Source: Chrysaora quinquecirrha (Eukaryota > Cnidaria > Scyphozoa > Semaeostomeae > Pelagiidae). From it: a stretch of DNA of 64,000 nt. Numbering within the stretch: position 1 is the stretch's first letter; the number at the start of each line of letters is the position of its first letter. The notes below the pieces were generated by a model. It did no database searches. It saw only the letters and a list, made by a program, of their open reading frames with translations, and was not told the DNA's origin. Location: positions 541,589 through 605,588 of the forward strand of contig JACTAT010000293.1 of assembly GCA_014526335.1 (NCBI GenBank), given 5' to 3'. Both the position numbers and the translations under genes were made by a program. Positions 35,201 to 42,975 of the stretch are shown in pieces.

Positions 35201-35708
35201 TCAGCGCCAATGACTTTTCGACGCATTTAGAGTTTCCTCAGGCGTTAAATTGGGTTCAAACATTTGAGATATTGGTACAAATGGGTAAAAAAATTTCGTT
35301 GTTTTTTCTATAAATGGGTACCACGAGAAACAGAATTTATCGGTAGACATGGTGGGTTTGGAAAAACTGAGCGGCACGTATAGTCACTTGAACAATGAAG
35401 TACCCCTCCCGGGTCGAGGTCCCGATTACATAACACTGAGATCATAGCGACTGGCGCTAAATACGTTTCACTACCAAAACCTTTCACCTTCAGTGACGTT
35501 AGAACTATGAAAAAAAGTCGGACAACATTATTAATACTAGGACTTTTTCATCTTAGATCCAACCTTCTTCCCTGGAAGATCAGCTCAAGTGGTCGTCAAT
35601 GGCAACGTCATAGGAAAAATTGGTGTAGTTCATCCTGAAGTACTTCACAAGTTTGAATTGACCAATCCGTGCTCTGCATTTGAAATCAACGTCGAGTACT
35701 TTTTATAG
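19960..35708 (+). CDS. FARSB: Phenylalanine-tRNA ligase beta subunit (cytosolic)
   Basis: Eighteen exons: 19960-20017, 20494-20549, 21030-21127, 21236-21292, 21479-21545, 21900-21959, 22394-22558, 23606-23647, 23956-24064, 25399-25469, 26930-26991, 28358-28464, 28800-28900, 29299-29379, 32068-32160, 34286-34403, 34565-34735, 35557-35708. All have GT/AG borders and compatible phases, giving 555 residues against 589 in human. Diagnostic stretches are [94 protein letters not shown] and [10 protein letters not shown]. The protein pairs with FARSA as an alpha2-beta2 enzyme that charges tRNA-Phe. No exon was found for about 40 residues between TDLHK and KLQYRQEK, in the B3/4 part; joining the flanking exons keeps frame. 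An AG followed by VVVLT at 25539 may be a remnant of that exon. Confidence 0.96.
21640..21695. repeat. Right end of a TA-flanked element in FARSB intron 5
   Basis: Reads GGGTTCCTTATAAATTGG then TTCTTTAAAAAAGCGTGTAG, like the right termini at 38676-39078 and 55153-55540. I could not find the matching left end, so this is a truncated copy. Confidence 0.45.
22685..23575. repeat. (CTAA)n microsatellite with higher-order duplication
   Basis: About 890 bp of CTAA repeats with GTAA, CCAA and ATCT variants in FARSB intron 7. The variant string GACTAACCGACCAACGAGC appears at about 22931 and again about 445 bp later, so a large internal block was duplicated in addition to 4-bp slippage. Confidence 0.95.
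24095..24330 (-). repeat. tRNA-derived SINE, copy 1
   Basis: On the minus strand TTTAGCTCAGTAGAGACG looks like a polymerase III A box and ATTCGAGCCCCGTC like a B box. A tail reads TATGCCACTTGTGG. Upstream on that strand is GGTGCTGAAGAAGTCTCAAC then ATAGCCGAAAC. It lies in FARSB intron 9, next to an inverted partner. Confidence 0.65.
24335..24495. repeat. SINE partner copy, containing an inner palindrome
   Basis: The block is palindromic: TTCCCACAAGTGGCACACCA and GACTCGAACCTGGATTGCAT on the left are answered by ATGCAATCCAGGTTCGAGCC and ATGCCACATGTGGAAAAATC on the right. The rightward copy carries the B box GGTTCGAGCC. Two SINE 3' halves therefore face each other, next to copy 1. Confidence 0.65.
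24943..25186. mobile_element. Palindromic foldback element in FARSB intron 9
   Basis: Outer arms CTTTTTCGTCTGACACTCC and GGAGTGTCCGACGAAAAG enclose GTATAAACGTCAGAAACAGAC arms. Inside these, GATGCGGATCGAAATGCACC faces GGTGCATTTCGATCCGCATC. Most of the 244 bp can fold on itself. It is a MITE-like non-autonomous element. Confidence 0.8.
25630..25810. repeat. Dispersed repeat, copy 2
   Basis: Second copy of the repeat at 105-300, including TTTTTCAGATT, GATTGATAGGGAGG and repeated TGTTCCCTTGTTCCC. It occupies FARSB intron 10, the intron from which a conserved coding segment is missing. Confidence 0.65.
25912..26291. mobile_element. Foldback element with AGGTGTATTTTTTGGT ends
   Basis: Left AGGTGTATTTTTTGGT followed by TTCTGTTTTCAGCAGAC faces right GTCTGCTGAAAACAGAA followed by ACCAAAAAAATACGCCCT. 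The ends are inverted repeats of nearly 40 bp. Several overlapping short reading frames on both strands reflect this symmetry, not genes. It lies in FARSB intron 10. Confidence 0.8.
26690..26830 (-). repeat. Dispersed repeat, inverted relative to 36520-36665
   Basis: The complement of this segment matches 36520-36665 in order: CTTTTCAAAGAGG, GAGTAAGGGAATC, GCAGTGCAGCAGAT-type words. Internal parts also resemble 25020-25100. The family is not recognised. Confidence 0.45.
27246..27469. mobile_element. Palindromic MITE in FARSB intron 11
   Basis: Outer arms CAATAGACGCTTCCGCAAAA and TTTTGCGGAAACCTCTATTG, then GATGGCCGCCGTTT against AAACGGCGGCCATC, then GTAACTAAGGAAATTATTCC facing GGAATAATTTCCTTAGTTAC. 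Nearly the whole 224 bp is self-complementary. It is itself surrounded by remnants of the AAACATTGTTTG family. Confidence 0.88.
28480..28785. repeat. Three-copy tandem repeat ending GACGGGGGTCATG
   Basis: Repeats of about 110-120 bp each contain ATACCCC..CC, a TTCAGTATT or TAAGTATCAG phrase, and GACGGGGGTCATG (or AACGGGGGTCATG). Located in FARSB intron 12, just before exon 13. Confidence 0.75.
29815..30410 (+). mobile_element. 3' end of a non-LTR retrotransposon (LINE)
   Basis: Interrupted frames give [36 protein letters not shown] and [18 protein letters not shown]. These are typical of the C-terminal end of Jockey/CR1-type reverse transcriptase proteins. Stops and frame changes show it is dead. 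The 3' end has GCAGCCTTGGCTGACGGGG and then a short ATGAAATGAATG tail. It sits sense-oriented in FARSB intron 14. Confidence 0.8.
30527..30855. mobile_element. TA-flanked MITE with CACTCTTTTTC termini
   Basis: Left CACTCTTTTTCTTTTATAAG and right CTTATAAAAAAAAGAGTG are inverted, with TA on both sides, giving 329 bp. AAGAAACT phrases recur inside, as in its relatives at 38676 and 55153. Located in FARSB intron 14. Confidence 0.85.
30869..31796. mobile_element. hAT-like non-autonomous element with intact 8-bp target duplication
   Basis: Begins CAGGGCATTTTTTAA and ends TTAAAAAATGCCCTG, a 15-bp inverted repeat. The flanks are CAAATAGA on both sides (30861-30868 and 31797-31804). Further in, CTACTGGGGAA and TTCCCCAGTAG extend the symmetry. 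An 8-bp duplication with a CAGGG end fits the hAT superfamily. No transposase of useful length is seen. It landed just outside the neighbouring TA-flanked MITE. Confidence 0.9.
32220..33305. repeat. GGTATA/GGTATT satellite, left part
   Basis: About 1.1 kb of GGTATAGGTATT hexamer-like repeats with frequent TTGACCAAAGGGTATAGG phrases, in FARSB intron 15. It resumes at 33985 after an intervening retroelement fragment. Confidence 0.93.
33370..33984 (+). mobile_element. 3' end of a probable Penelope-like or related retroelement
   Basis: One frame reads [18 protein letters not shown] followed by VRLVDS and a stop. The pattern R-E-x-x-W then P-x-G-L-N resembles the end of the GIY-YIG domain of Penelope-like elements. 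A long T-rich stretch follows, and near the end CTGAAGA, a GATC..GATC stem and GAAA at 33926-33949 form a hammerhead-like core. The element separates two blocks of the same GGTATA satellite. Confidence 0.55.
33926..33950 (+). ncRNA. Hammerhead-ribozyme-like core, retroelement tail
   Basis: Reads CTGAAGA, then a GATC-ATAA-GATC stem-loop, then GAAAC. This satisfies the CUGANGA / stem II / GAAA core of hammerhead ribozymes. Stems I and III are not obvious by eye, so catalysis is unproven. Some Penelope-like elements are known to carry such motifs. Confidence 0.3.
33985..34250. repeat. GGTATA satellite, right part
   Basis: Same GGTATAGGTAT vocabulary as 32220-33305, with TTTAAAAAAGGGTATA variants, ending about 35 bp before FARSB exon 16. 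Confidence 0.9.
35019..35410. mobile_element. MITE with CCCGTACTTC termini, copy 2
   Basis: Diverged copy of 9744-10134, sharing ACTAGACGTGCCGCCCAAAT, TCAGCGCCAATTTCCCTAC and the GCGGCACG right arm. It is flanked by an exact 13-bp direct repeat, GGGTCGAGGTCCC, at 35006-35018 and 35411-35423, probably a target duplication or part of one. Located between FARSB exons 17 and 18. Confidence 0.85.
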
Positions 35709-35989
35709 AATTAAAACAATGGACGCAAACAATAGGAATTAAATTATGAACAATAGAATTTAATTAATTCTTTTATTCCCTTTGTGGGATGTCTAACAAT
35801 GAAGAAAAGGAGTAACACTGATATTGACTTTTGTGTTTCTTGTGTAACCTCAAACTTTTCCGAAACAGATTCTACTCGTGTACCGAATGCGAACTTGATT
35901 CAGCTTTAGCTTAAAGCAAACTTTGATTTGCGCGTTGACTTATTCAATGACTCATAGTTTTTGCTCCTTAGGTAAATCCACCTCGTCCC

Positions 35990-36362
35990 CAGGCCTCAAA
36001 TCGAATGTCCTCGAATGTCCTCGAATCTCAACCGTCAAATCGATTTGGGCCCTGGTACCGGCCACAAAATCTGCAAAAATGCTCGCAATTTCGGCCTAGG
36101 CATTAAAACAAGCTGTAGATTCCGAAAGCAGATGTTCTCAGAAAGGAAATGCAAAGAATTTCATTGGTAACTGTAAGGCAAGATACAAGATGTCATGCAG
36201 CAGACTTTTTTTGGTTCGGCCTATTTTGGTGTGAAATTTTTAAGAAACTGTGACGTCACTTAAAATTTCTATTGTTTGAAGAGCCAATCAAATTGCGAAT
36301 AGACAAGGGCCGATACCAGGGTCGAATATGGACAGCGGAGTTTCACGTAGAGTCCTAAGACA
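35990..36362. mobile_element. MITE with CCTCGTCCCCAGG terminus, copy 1
   Basis: Left terminus ACCTCGTCCCCAGGCCTC is present. The body (GCAAAGAATTTCATTGGTAAC, AACTGTGACGTCACTTAAAA, CGATACCAGGGTCGAATATG) matches 60050-60362, which keeps the right terminus CCTGGGGACGAGG instead. The two partial copies complement each other. Confidence 0.75.
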
Positions 36363-36519
36363 CTGCCGTTTCTGTTTATGAGTGAAACTTATATAACGAG
36401 TCTAATTTACGCGTAACAATGACTGTTAAACTTGCATAGATTTGTGGAAGATGAAATAAGATGATTTATGATGCTTATATAACATGGCAATTCTTCTGTT
36501 TCAAGGTCACATTTTAGGA

Positions 36520-36665
36520 GCTAGAATAGACCTTTTCAAAGAGGTCTGGATCTGCACGAGATTTTTCTGGGAGATGGTGGACATATGGAGTAAGGGAATC
36601 TTCGCAGCGTAAAACGACCGGGCTTGCGGTCGCCTTAGGAGAGGTAGTGCAGCAGATGATTGTTC
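36520..36665 (+). repeat. Dispersed repeat, partner of 26690-26830
   Basis: Contains CTTTTCAAAGAGGTC, GAGTAAGGGAATC and AGGTAGTGCAGCAGAT, found inverted at 26690-26830. Short reading frames here are not supported as genes. Confidence 0.45.
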
Positions 36666-36767
36666 GAATGTGTATGTACTCAGAAGCGGGTCAAAATGTG
36701 CAGCTGAAGTGAAGTGGCATTGTGCTTTGAACACCAATCAACTCGAGGGATACAGCGGGAAGGCCGA

Positions 36768-37146
36768 TACAGTAAGAACCCGCACATAAGAACCTTCATT
36801 TATTAAGAACCTAAGGCCTGATATTATATGTATTCAGCTTAATAAAATAAGAACCATTTTAGCCTGATAACCAACGAGGCTCCTAATTAAGGTGACTCGG
36901 ATCACTCTTTGGGGTTTAAATGCAACTTGTGCTTGGGTTAACCTTTAAGGGACTGAATAAATTTGCATTAAGAACATTGAGAAGCAGGGGCCTCCTTAAG
37001 CAGCAATAACTTGAACCATGGTTTATTTTGTCCTTGCAATTGCTTTAGACCCTCTTTTAAGAACCTCCATACTTGATAATGGAATTCACTACACAAAAAG
37101 CTTAACAGGTTGCGTTCAAGAAATTTATGCGCGGGTTTTCACTGTA
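36768..37146. mobile_element. Tc1/mariner-type MITE with TACAGTAAGAACCCGC ends
   Basis: Left TACAGTAAGAACCCGCACAT and right ATGCGCGGGTTTTCACTGTA are inverted with TA at the outer edge on both sides. AAGAACC words recur inside. About 380 bp, no coding capacity. Confidence 0.8.
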
Positions 37147-38489
37147 GGATAAATCATTAATTGAAGAGTTCAAGTGAGATAGCGAACTCTGTCTGTCTAC
37201 ACAGAACGGGCCTTTTTGGTTCATATGTAGAAAGATTCCACTAAATGCATATAAGAAAACCCCTAAATGAAAAAATGTCTGTCTTAGCCAATTAGTCGGA
37301 GTTTTACAACACAAGACTTTAAAACTTCATGTCAATTTGCAGTGCCTCAAAAACAGATTCTCGAATACTGTACAGGTCGAATACAGATTCTCTTGTAAAG
37401 ACTAATAAGTAAATTATTCCTGGTAGCTGAAGTTTGTTAATTAAAAACACCGTCATAGCTAGTTTCGTAATCGACTAAGCTGGAATCTATTGCAAAGTCG
37501 AAACCCCTCAACGTGAAATAAAGTTAACAAAGCCGCTTATTTTATTTCTTTCGTTCGAGAAAGAATAGACTTAAATGACTCCCGAGCTTAAATCTTAATT
37601 TTCTTTGGCAAAACTACCGATCATAGTTTATGCAGATTAAATTTGAATTTAAAAGGGGTTATAAAAACGCTGTTTACGTTTTTCAAAAAAAGCTGAACAG
37701 TGCTCAGCACGATATGCCTACTCAAGCAAGAATAAGTCGTGAAATTTCACGATTTCGCGCCTGTTTCCTCAGTTTACGATAATAATTCTTCAATCACGCC
37801 CAAGAAACTGCGAAAATCACTGCAGAATTTTGTAGAACTGCTAAAAGACTGTTTTTAGAAGATTTTTTGTGACTTTGTGGTACAAAATTGAGGTTTTTGG
37901 AGCTGCAATAAAGCACAGGTGGTAGCGATTCCGTGAGTTTTATTAAATCTGCTCTGGACAGCTGCTGGAGATTTCAAGTCAAGAAAAACCGTTTTAATCT
38001 TTGAAGGTCTGTAAATGTTTTTGTTTTTGATGTTGTTTATTTTTTGATTATTTTAAGGTTCTATGTGAAATCTCGCGCTCGAGGAGTAAATTTTGATGAT
38101 TTTAAGCGTTCGCGAAGACGACATTTTCTTCAGGCATTTTCAGCCGTTTCGGCCGCAAAAAATTGTTTGTTTACGAGTGCTCAAAGTTTCGTAAACAAAC
38201 AAACGCTGAATCTCGGGAAATCATTTCTAGATACGAATTGTTTTTATAATGTTCATAATTATCTTAATTATACATGTAGCTATTTACAAATCTGAAAAAA
38301 ATTATTCGAAACCGGCAAAAAAGCAAAAAGTTACTCCTAAATTCGACAGAAAGCAAACTGCGCCACAATTTCGATCATCTCGGTGAATATTTTGTTTCTA
38401 GATTCAGCAAATGTCCCTAAAACTGGCATTTAAACGTAGCTGAAATTCGGAAAAACAGTCATTTGGAAAGGCTTCCTATGTGAACCATG
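37147..38489. other. Intergenic stretch between FARSB and the Kv channel
   Basis: No exon, RNA gene or terminal inverted repeat supported. AATACAGATTCTC-like words occur twice near 37350-37400, and GTTTGTTTACGA words twice near 38165-38205. Otherwise unremarkable AT-rich sequence. Confidence 0.5.
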
Positions 38490-38675
38490 GGGGGAATATG
38501 ACACTCTTTTTTTATAAGAACAAGGAGATTTTGATCAAGATCAATGCAAGCTGCTTTTAACTTTTCGCTTTTTTAAACTTAAAATGTTCTTAATCTATTT
38601 CTAATTCCTCGGTTACTAACATAGTTGATATTTTTCAATGATTTTTCGGGTGGTACTAGGTTGCGAGCTTGTTTA
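38490..38675. repeat. Truncated TA-flanked element, left end
   Basis: Begins ACACTCTTTTTTTATAAGAA, as in the CACTCTTTTTT family, and runs into the complete element at 38676 without its own right terminus. Confidence 0.5.
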
Positions 38676-39078
38676 CACGTTTTTTTTTATAAGGAACCTA
38701 CCTCAAGGCCTAGTTCTAAAAGTTCCTTATTTTTGGACCTCTTTTGAGGCAATTGTAGTTCAAAAAAGTTCTTCAATAGTTCCTTAATTTTACCTGCACA
38801 TACAGTGGTCTTCACAATAAAAGAGAGACACTTGCATGTTAGGAAAGCTCGAGACTACTCAAGGAAACAATTGATACATGCTTAAAGTACAATTTATGTG
38901 ATTTTCGACTGCAAATGAATGGAACCGGCTTTCTAATTCTTTATTATTTGCAGTGATAAAACTATTCAACAATAAAAAGTTCTTTAGTTATTTTCTCTCT
39001 AGTAGTATAAGTTCTTTAAATTTTCGGGCCTTCTACATGTAGGTTCCTTATAAAGTGGTTCCTTATAAAAAAAGCGTG
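38676..39078. mobile_element. TA-flanked MITE just upstream of the Kv gene
   Basis: Left CACGTTTTTTTTTATAAGGA and right TCCTTATAAAAAAAGCGTG are inverted, with TA on both sides; 403 bp. Internal GTTCCTTA/TTCTAAAAGTTCC words match 55153-55540. Its end is about 120 bp from the Kv start codon, so it lies in the promoter or 5' leader region. Confidence 0.88.
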
Positions 39079-39199
39079 TATTCTCTCTGACGCTAGGATT
39101 GTGCATTCGGTCTGATGGTCTTACTTTCATATCCAGTCAATTATCTCAGGGTTTATGCAGGTCAACTTTTTCTTTTAGGCCAAATAAAATATTTTCAAA

Positions 39200-40681
39200 A
39201 TGGCGATGTCAATTCACTATGATATTCTGAACGCTCAGACTGACGGAAGAGACCGAAATTGGTCGAACGTCAGTCGGGATCATGGTCGAGATTCACCGAG
39301 AACTCACGGACACGAGACACACCGAAACATCCGACACTGCTGTTGCACCGATCAACGACATCAACCGAAAATGAGCACAGTGAATAAGCCACGGGTCATA
39401 ATCAATATCTCGGGAAAACGATACGAAACGTACGAAAGAACGTTCAAATCCAAGCAGAATTGTCTTCTGGCGAAAAAGGCACGAACGAGCTATTTCGACA
39501 TGGAAAAGGGCGAGTATTTCTTCGACCGGAACGCGAAAGTTTTCGAGGCTTTACTGACTTATTTACAGACGGGAATATTAGCGAAGCCGGAAGCTGTGCC
39601 CGACAAAGTTTATCTTGATGACCTTCGGTTCTTCGGTTTTCACGACGAAGCATTGGAGTTCTACAAAAGCCTTTTGATTTCTGTGGAAAGTAACATCCGA
39701 GATCTTCCGAAGAACCCGTATCAACGAAAAGTTTGGGAAGTGATGGAATACCCGAGCACTTCAAGACTCGCGAAAGCTATTTCGATCTTTTCAACGTTCG
39801 TAATTACGCTGTCGATCGTGATATTCTGTGTCGAAACGTTGCCGCAATTTACCGACAAAAAGTCGAAGGCTGGGAGTTCGGAGATGGCGATACTAGCTCG
39901 AAAGATATTTATGTGGATCGAATCTGGATGCGTGGCATGGTTTACGCTGGAGTATTTGATAAGATTGGTCAGTACGCCTAATAAAATCCGCTTCATCTAC
40001 CAGCCGTTGAATATTATCGACCTTGCCGCCATTATACCCTTCTACATCATCCTCACTTTACATAAAACCAGCAGCAGTCTGACGTCATTGGCCATTCTGC
40101 GGGTCCTGCGACTTGCCCGCGTTTTCAGGATTTTCAAGCTGTCTCGTTACTCAAAAGCCCTACAACTGCTTATGCAAACGATTTTTGCAAGCATGAAAGA
40201 ATTGGTGTTGCTGTTGTTTCTCTTAGTTGTCATTACAGTTCTGTTTTCAAGTGCGTTTTATTATTTCGAGACTGATGGGAAATCAGATAGCGAATTCCAA
40301 AGCATTCCTCATACTTTTTGGTTGTCAATTGTTACCATCACGACGGTGGGGTATGGTGATATGGTTCCTATTACCATTGGTAAGTCAGATATATTGTATT
40401 ATTATCACTACTGGAAAATGATCATGATTACTGGTTATGATTATGATTCTGAATGTGATTATGATGACCTATGAAATTGTTGTTAATGATGATGATGGTG
40501 ATGACGACGATAATAATGATTACGATGATGATATTGATGATGTTGGTGGTGATGGTAATGATTGTGATGACAATGATGTTTATGATGACGATGTTAATCG
40601 TGATGATGATGATGATGATGATGATGATAATAATGATTACGATGATGATATTGATGGTGATAATAATGAAGATGATGATGT

Positions 40682-40712
<31 letters not shown>

Positions 40713-42201
40713 AATGATGATGATGATGATGATGATGATTATAATGAAGTTGATAAGGATCACAGAAGCAATTTTTCTCATTGTTTCAAAAAAAACAAGC
40801 GTCATTTCTGCCTCAATATTACGCGTGAGCACAAGTCTTGCTAAGTAAAAGCTATTTTAAAACAAAACTAAAGCTAAAGAACTTACCAATTTGAAAAGCT
40901 GGGCCCGTGGTTTCATTTAGCTTCACCATGTTGAAATTGGAGGGCCTATTGTAAATCAGCCTTGGCTGAATTAGCAACCCTCCTTAAACAATTGAAATGA
41001 AATGAAATGAAATGAAACCATAGTCGAAGAGCATGCATTTTCAAAACGCATTCATCCAGTCAACCTGGCAAAAACAAAACTGTCTTTCAGTCATGTCTCG
41101 GGTTGAATTGCAAAGAGCTATAACAAATAGAAAGCGTTAGGCTTAGAAAAGAATCAAGGAAATAATGCGAAACAGGGAAAATAAACTCACCAAAACAGAG
41201 AATGATTTTCATTTCAGCCACCTTCAACCACGCTGTGCAAAGATGCGAGTCAGAGCGACAGGCCAGCGGTTGAATGAATATTAAGACAAGCCAACAATAG
41301 TATGCCATTCCTTTTTGTGAGAGTCGATACAGTTGCTTTCCCTTGATAATTCAAATTTAACTAACTCATGACCCCCCTGAAACCTGCATCCTGAACAGTA
41401 ACAACGCGCACGGACATAAGCAATTAATGGGGGGTTACGCGTTTAGAAAAATCGGAGAAATATGTGAATACTCCGTATCATTTTGCGGTGGGGAGTTAAG
41501 CCAGGCGCAAATCGTGCCAACATGTTGGCCAACATCACCGGCATCAATTTTTGGCCCACATTTTGGTACGGTTTGCTATAGATGTTAGCCTAAGAAACAT
41601 TATGTTGTTAACGAAAAACGCTGGAAAACATTTTTAAACATGTCTTAAAATGTTTGCCAACATTTTCATAGATTTGAGCAAATTGATGTGTTTCGAAATA
41701 TATATATATATATAGACATTTTGATGTTTGTTTGCATGTTTCAAACATTAATTGATGCGATATGAGCTAAAATAAAACAGTTGCTCGCGATTCGTTCGAA
41801 AATAACTTGCACTCCGTGTATATGTATATTATAGAGAATACAAATAGTCAACACTATAGCAATTCACTTCAATGCTCGTAATGTGACACCAAAAGCGTAA
41901 CGTGTTTTAATTGCTTTTTTACGACACATTCCAGTTTGGGTGGGCTTCCGGTGGTCTGTTCTCTATACGCGACAAAAAGGAATCGAAAATTCTATTGTTA
42001 TTTACAGGTGGAAGAGTGGTTGGAGCCATTTTAGCTGTGACAGGAGTTCTTGTCGTGGCTCTGCCGATTCCGATAATCGTTAATAATTTCTCGCGAATTT
42101 ACGCGAGAATCATGAAAGATGCCTCGTTTCTCGATGAACTCGCGTGCATTCAACACGAAGATGGGGAACTCCTGGTGCAAGACATGGTGACGTCATTGTA
42201 G
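39200..42201 (+). CDS. Shaker-type (Kv1-like) voltage-gated potassium channel subunit
   Basis: Exons 39200-40379 and 42008-42201, phase 1, give 457 residues. An AG acceptor at about 39178 suggests an upstream leader intron. Order: T1 tetramerisation domain about 64-157 (RVIINISGKRYETYERTF, FFDRN); NPYQRKVWEVMEYPST linker typical of Shaker; S1 about 193-211; S2 about 232-256; S3 about 268-287; S4 about 297-317 with R/K every third position (RVLRLARVFRIFK); S5 about 333-356; selectivity filter TTVGYGD at 381-387; S6 with P-I-P in place of the usual P-V-P. It would form a tetrameric delayed-rectifier or A-type channel in the plasma membrane. The C terminus is short and ends TSL, a possible class I PDZ ligand. 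The intron falls just after the pore. The family is certain; current type is not predictable. Confidence 0.95.
40437..40755. repeat. (GAT)n trinucleotide repeat in the Kv intron
   Basis: GAT/GATGAC repeats run about 310 bp. They leave long Asp-rich, Met-rich and Ile-rich frames on both strands, which are artefacts. The Kv exon ends at a consensus GTAAGT 58 bp before the repeat. Confidence 0.95.
40905..41030 (+). mobile_element. LINE 3' tail with (GAAAT)n
   Basis: Contains GGAGGGCCTATTGTAAATCA, the hairpin CAGCCTTGGCTG, and then GAAATGAAATGAAATGAAAT. The same CAGCCTTGGCTG hairpin closes the LINE fragment at about 30345. This is a 5'-truncated insertion of a related element in the Kv intron. 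Confidence 0.7.
41480..41790. repeat. Degenerate repeat rich in CATGTTGGCCAACAT words
   Basis: GCCAACATGTTGGCCAACAT is palindromic and occurs with further AAACATTTT and CAACATTTT words, plus a short (AT)n run at about 41698. Part of the Kv intron. The family is not recognised. Confidence 0.4.
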
Positions 42202-42553
42202 ATGAGCTATTTCGCGAAACAAGCCTCGCACTGAATAGAGTCTTTTATTCATGAATGCCACAAAAGCCCTCCAGCCTCGTTGGGAAGTGTGCCTCTTGTC
42301 GAAGAAGCCTTGAACTGAACAACCTCGTTGCGAAGAAACAGCGAAAAGCACAACAACTAGTCTGAAACAAGGAAAATCAGATTTCGTTAATGAATTATCT
42401 ATGAAAATTCTGCAAATATGCATATATTTACTAAACACGAACTATAAGTTTGGAAAATTTATTTCCATAATTTCCTCTTACTTCAATTAGAAATCAGTCA
42501 AAATTAGTACACCAGATAAACTAAACGTATTAGCTAGCTGTTTAGTATAGCCT

Positions 42554-42777
42554 AAAGGCCCATTTCCACCTCGTTCGTATTCGCTGTTCGCTGTTCACTA
42601 GCCATGAAAAAATAGCGAACGCAAAGCGATTTTGATTTCCGCTGCAAGTCAAGCTGAAGCTTTCGCAAAAGTTCTACTTTTTTTCGATCACGAAGGCTGT
42701 ATTCTGTTCGCAAGCGAGCGGTGAACTGCAAATCCGCTAGCGAACAGCGATTGCGAACGAAGTGGCAATGGGCCTTA
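42554..42777. mobile_element. MITE between the convergent Kv and SLC25A11 genes
   Basis: Left AAAGGCCCATTTCCACCTCG and right CGAAGTGGCAATGGGCCTT are inverted. Inner TTCGCTGTTCGCTGTTC faces CGAACAGCGATTGCGAAC. About 224 bp, non-coding, within the 775-bp gap between the two stop codons. Confidence 0.8.
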
Positions 42778-42975
42778 AATGCTATGTACTATAAATTATG
42801 TTGGTGTCTAGCTTGTAGGTTGTGGGAGGTCGCAATATTGGGATTCCATTACACTAAGCATTTTTGTCTTTTTTACACTATAACAAACATATCGTTTCGA
42901 AAAATTGACTATTTTATGTTTTAATGTTCATACCCCGTTTAGGACATTTCTTCAAGCTATAAAATGAAAGAATTC

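Noticed and set aside
40437..40848. Asp-rich, Met-rich and Ile-rich long frames on both strands
   Set aside because: They are translations of a GAT trinucleotide repeat within the Kv intron, after a consensus GTAAGT donor.
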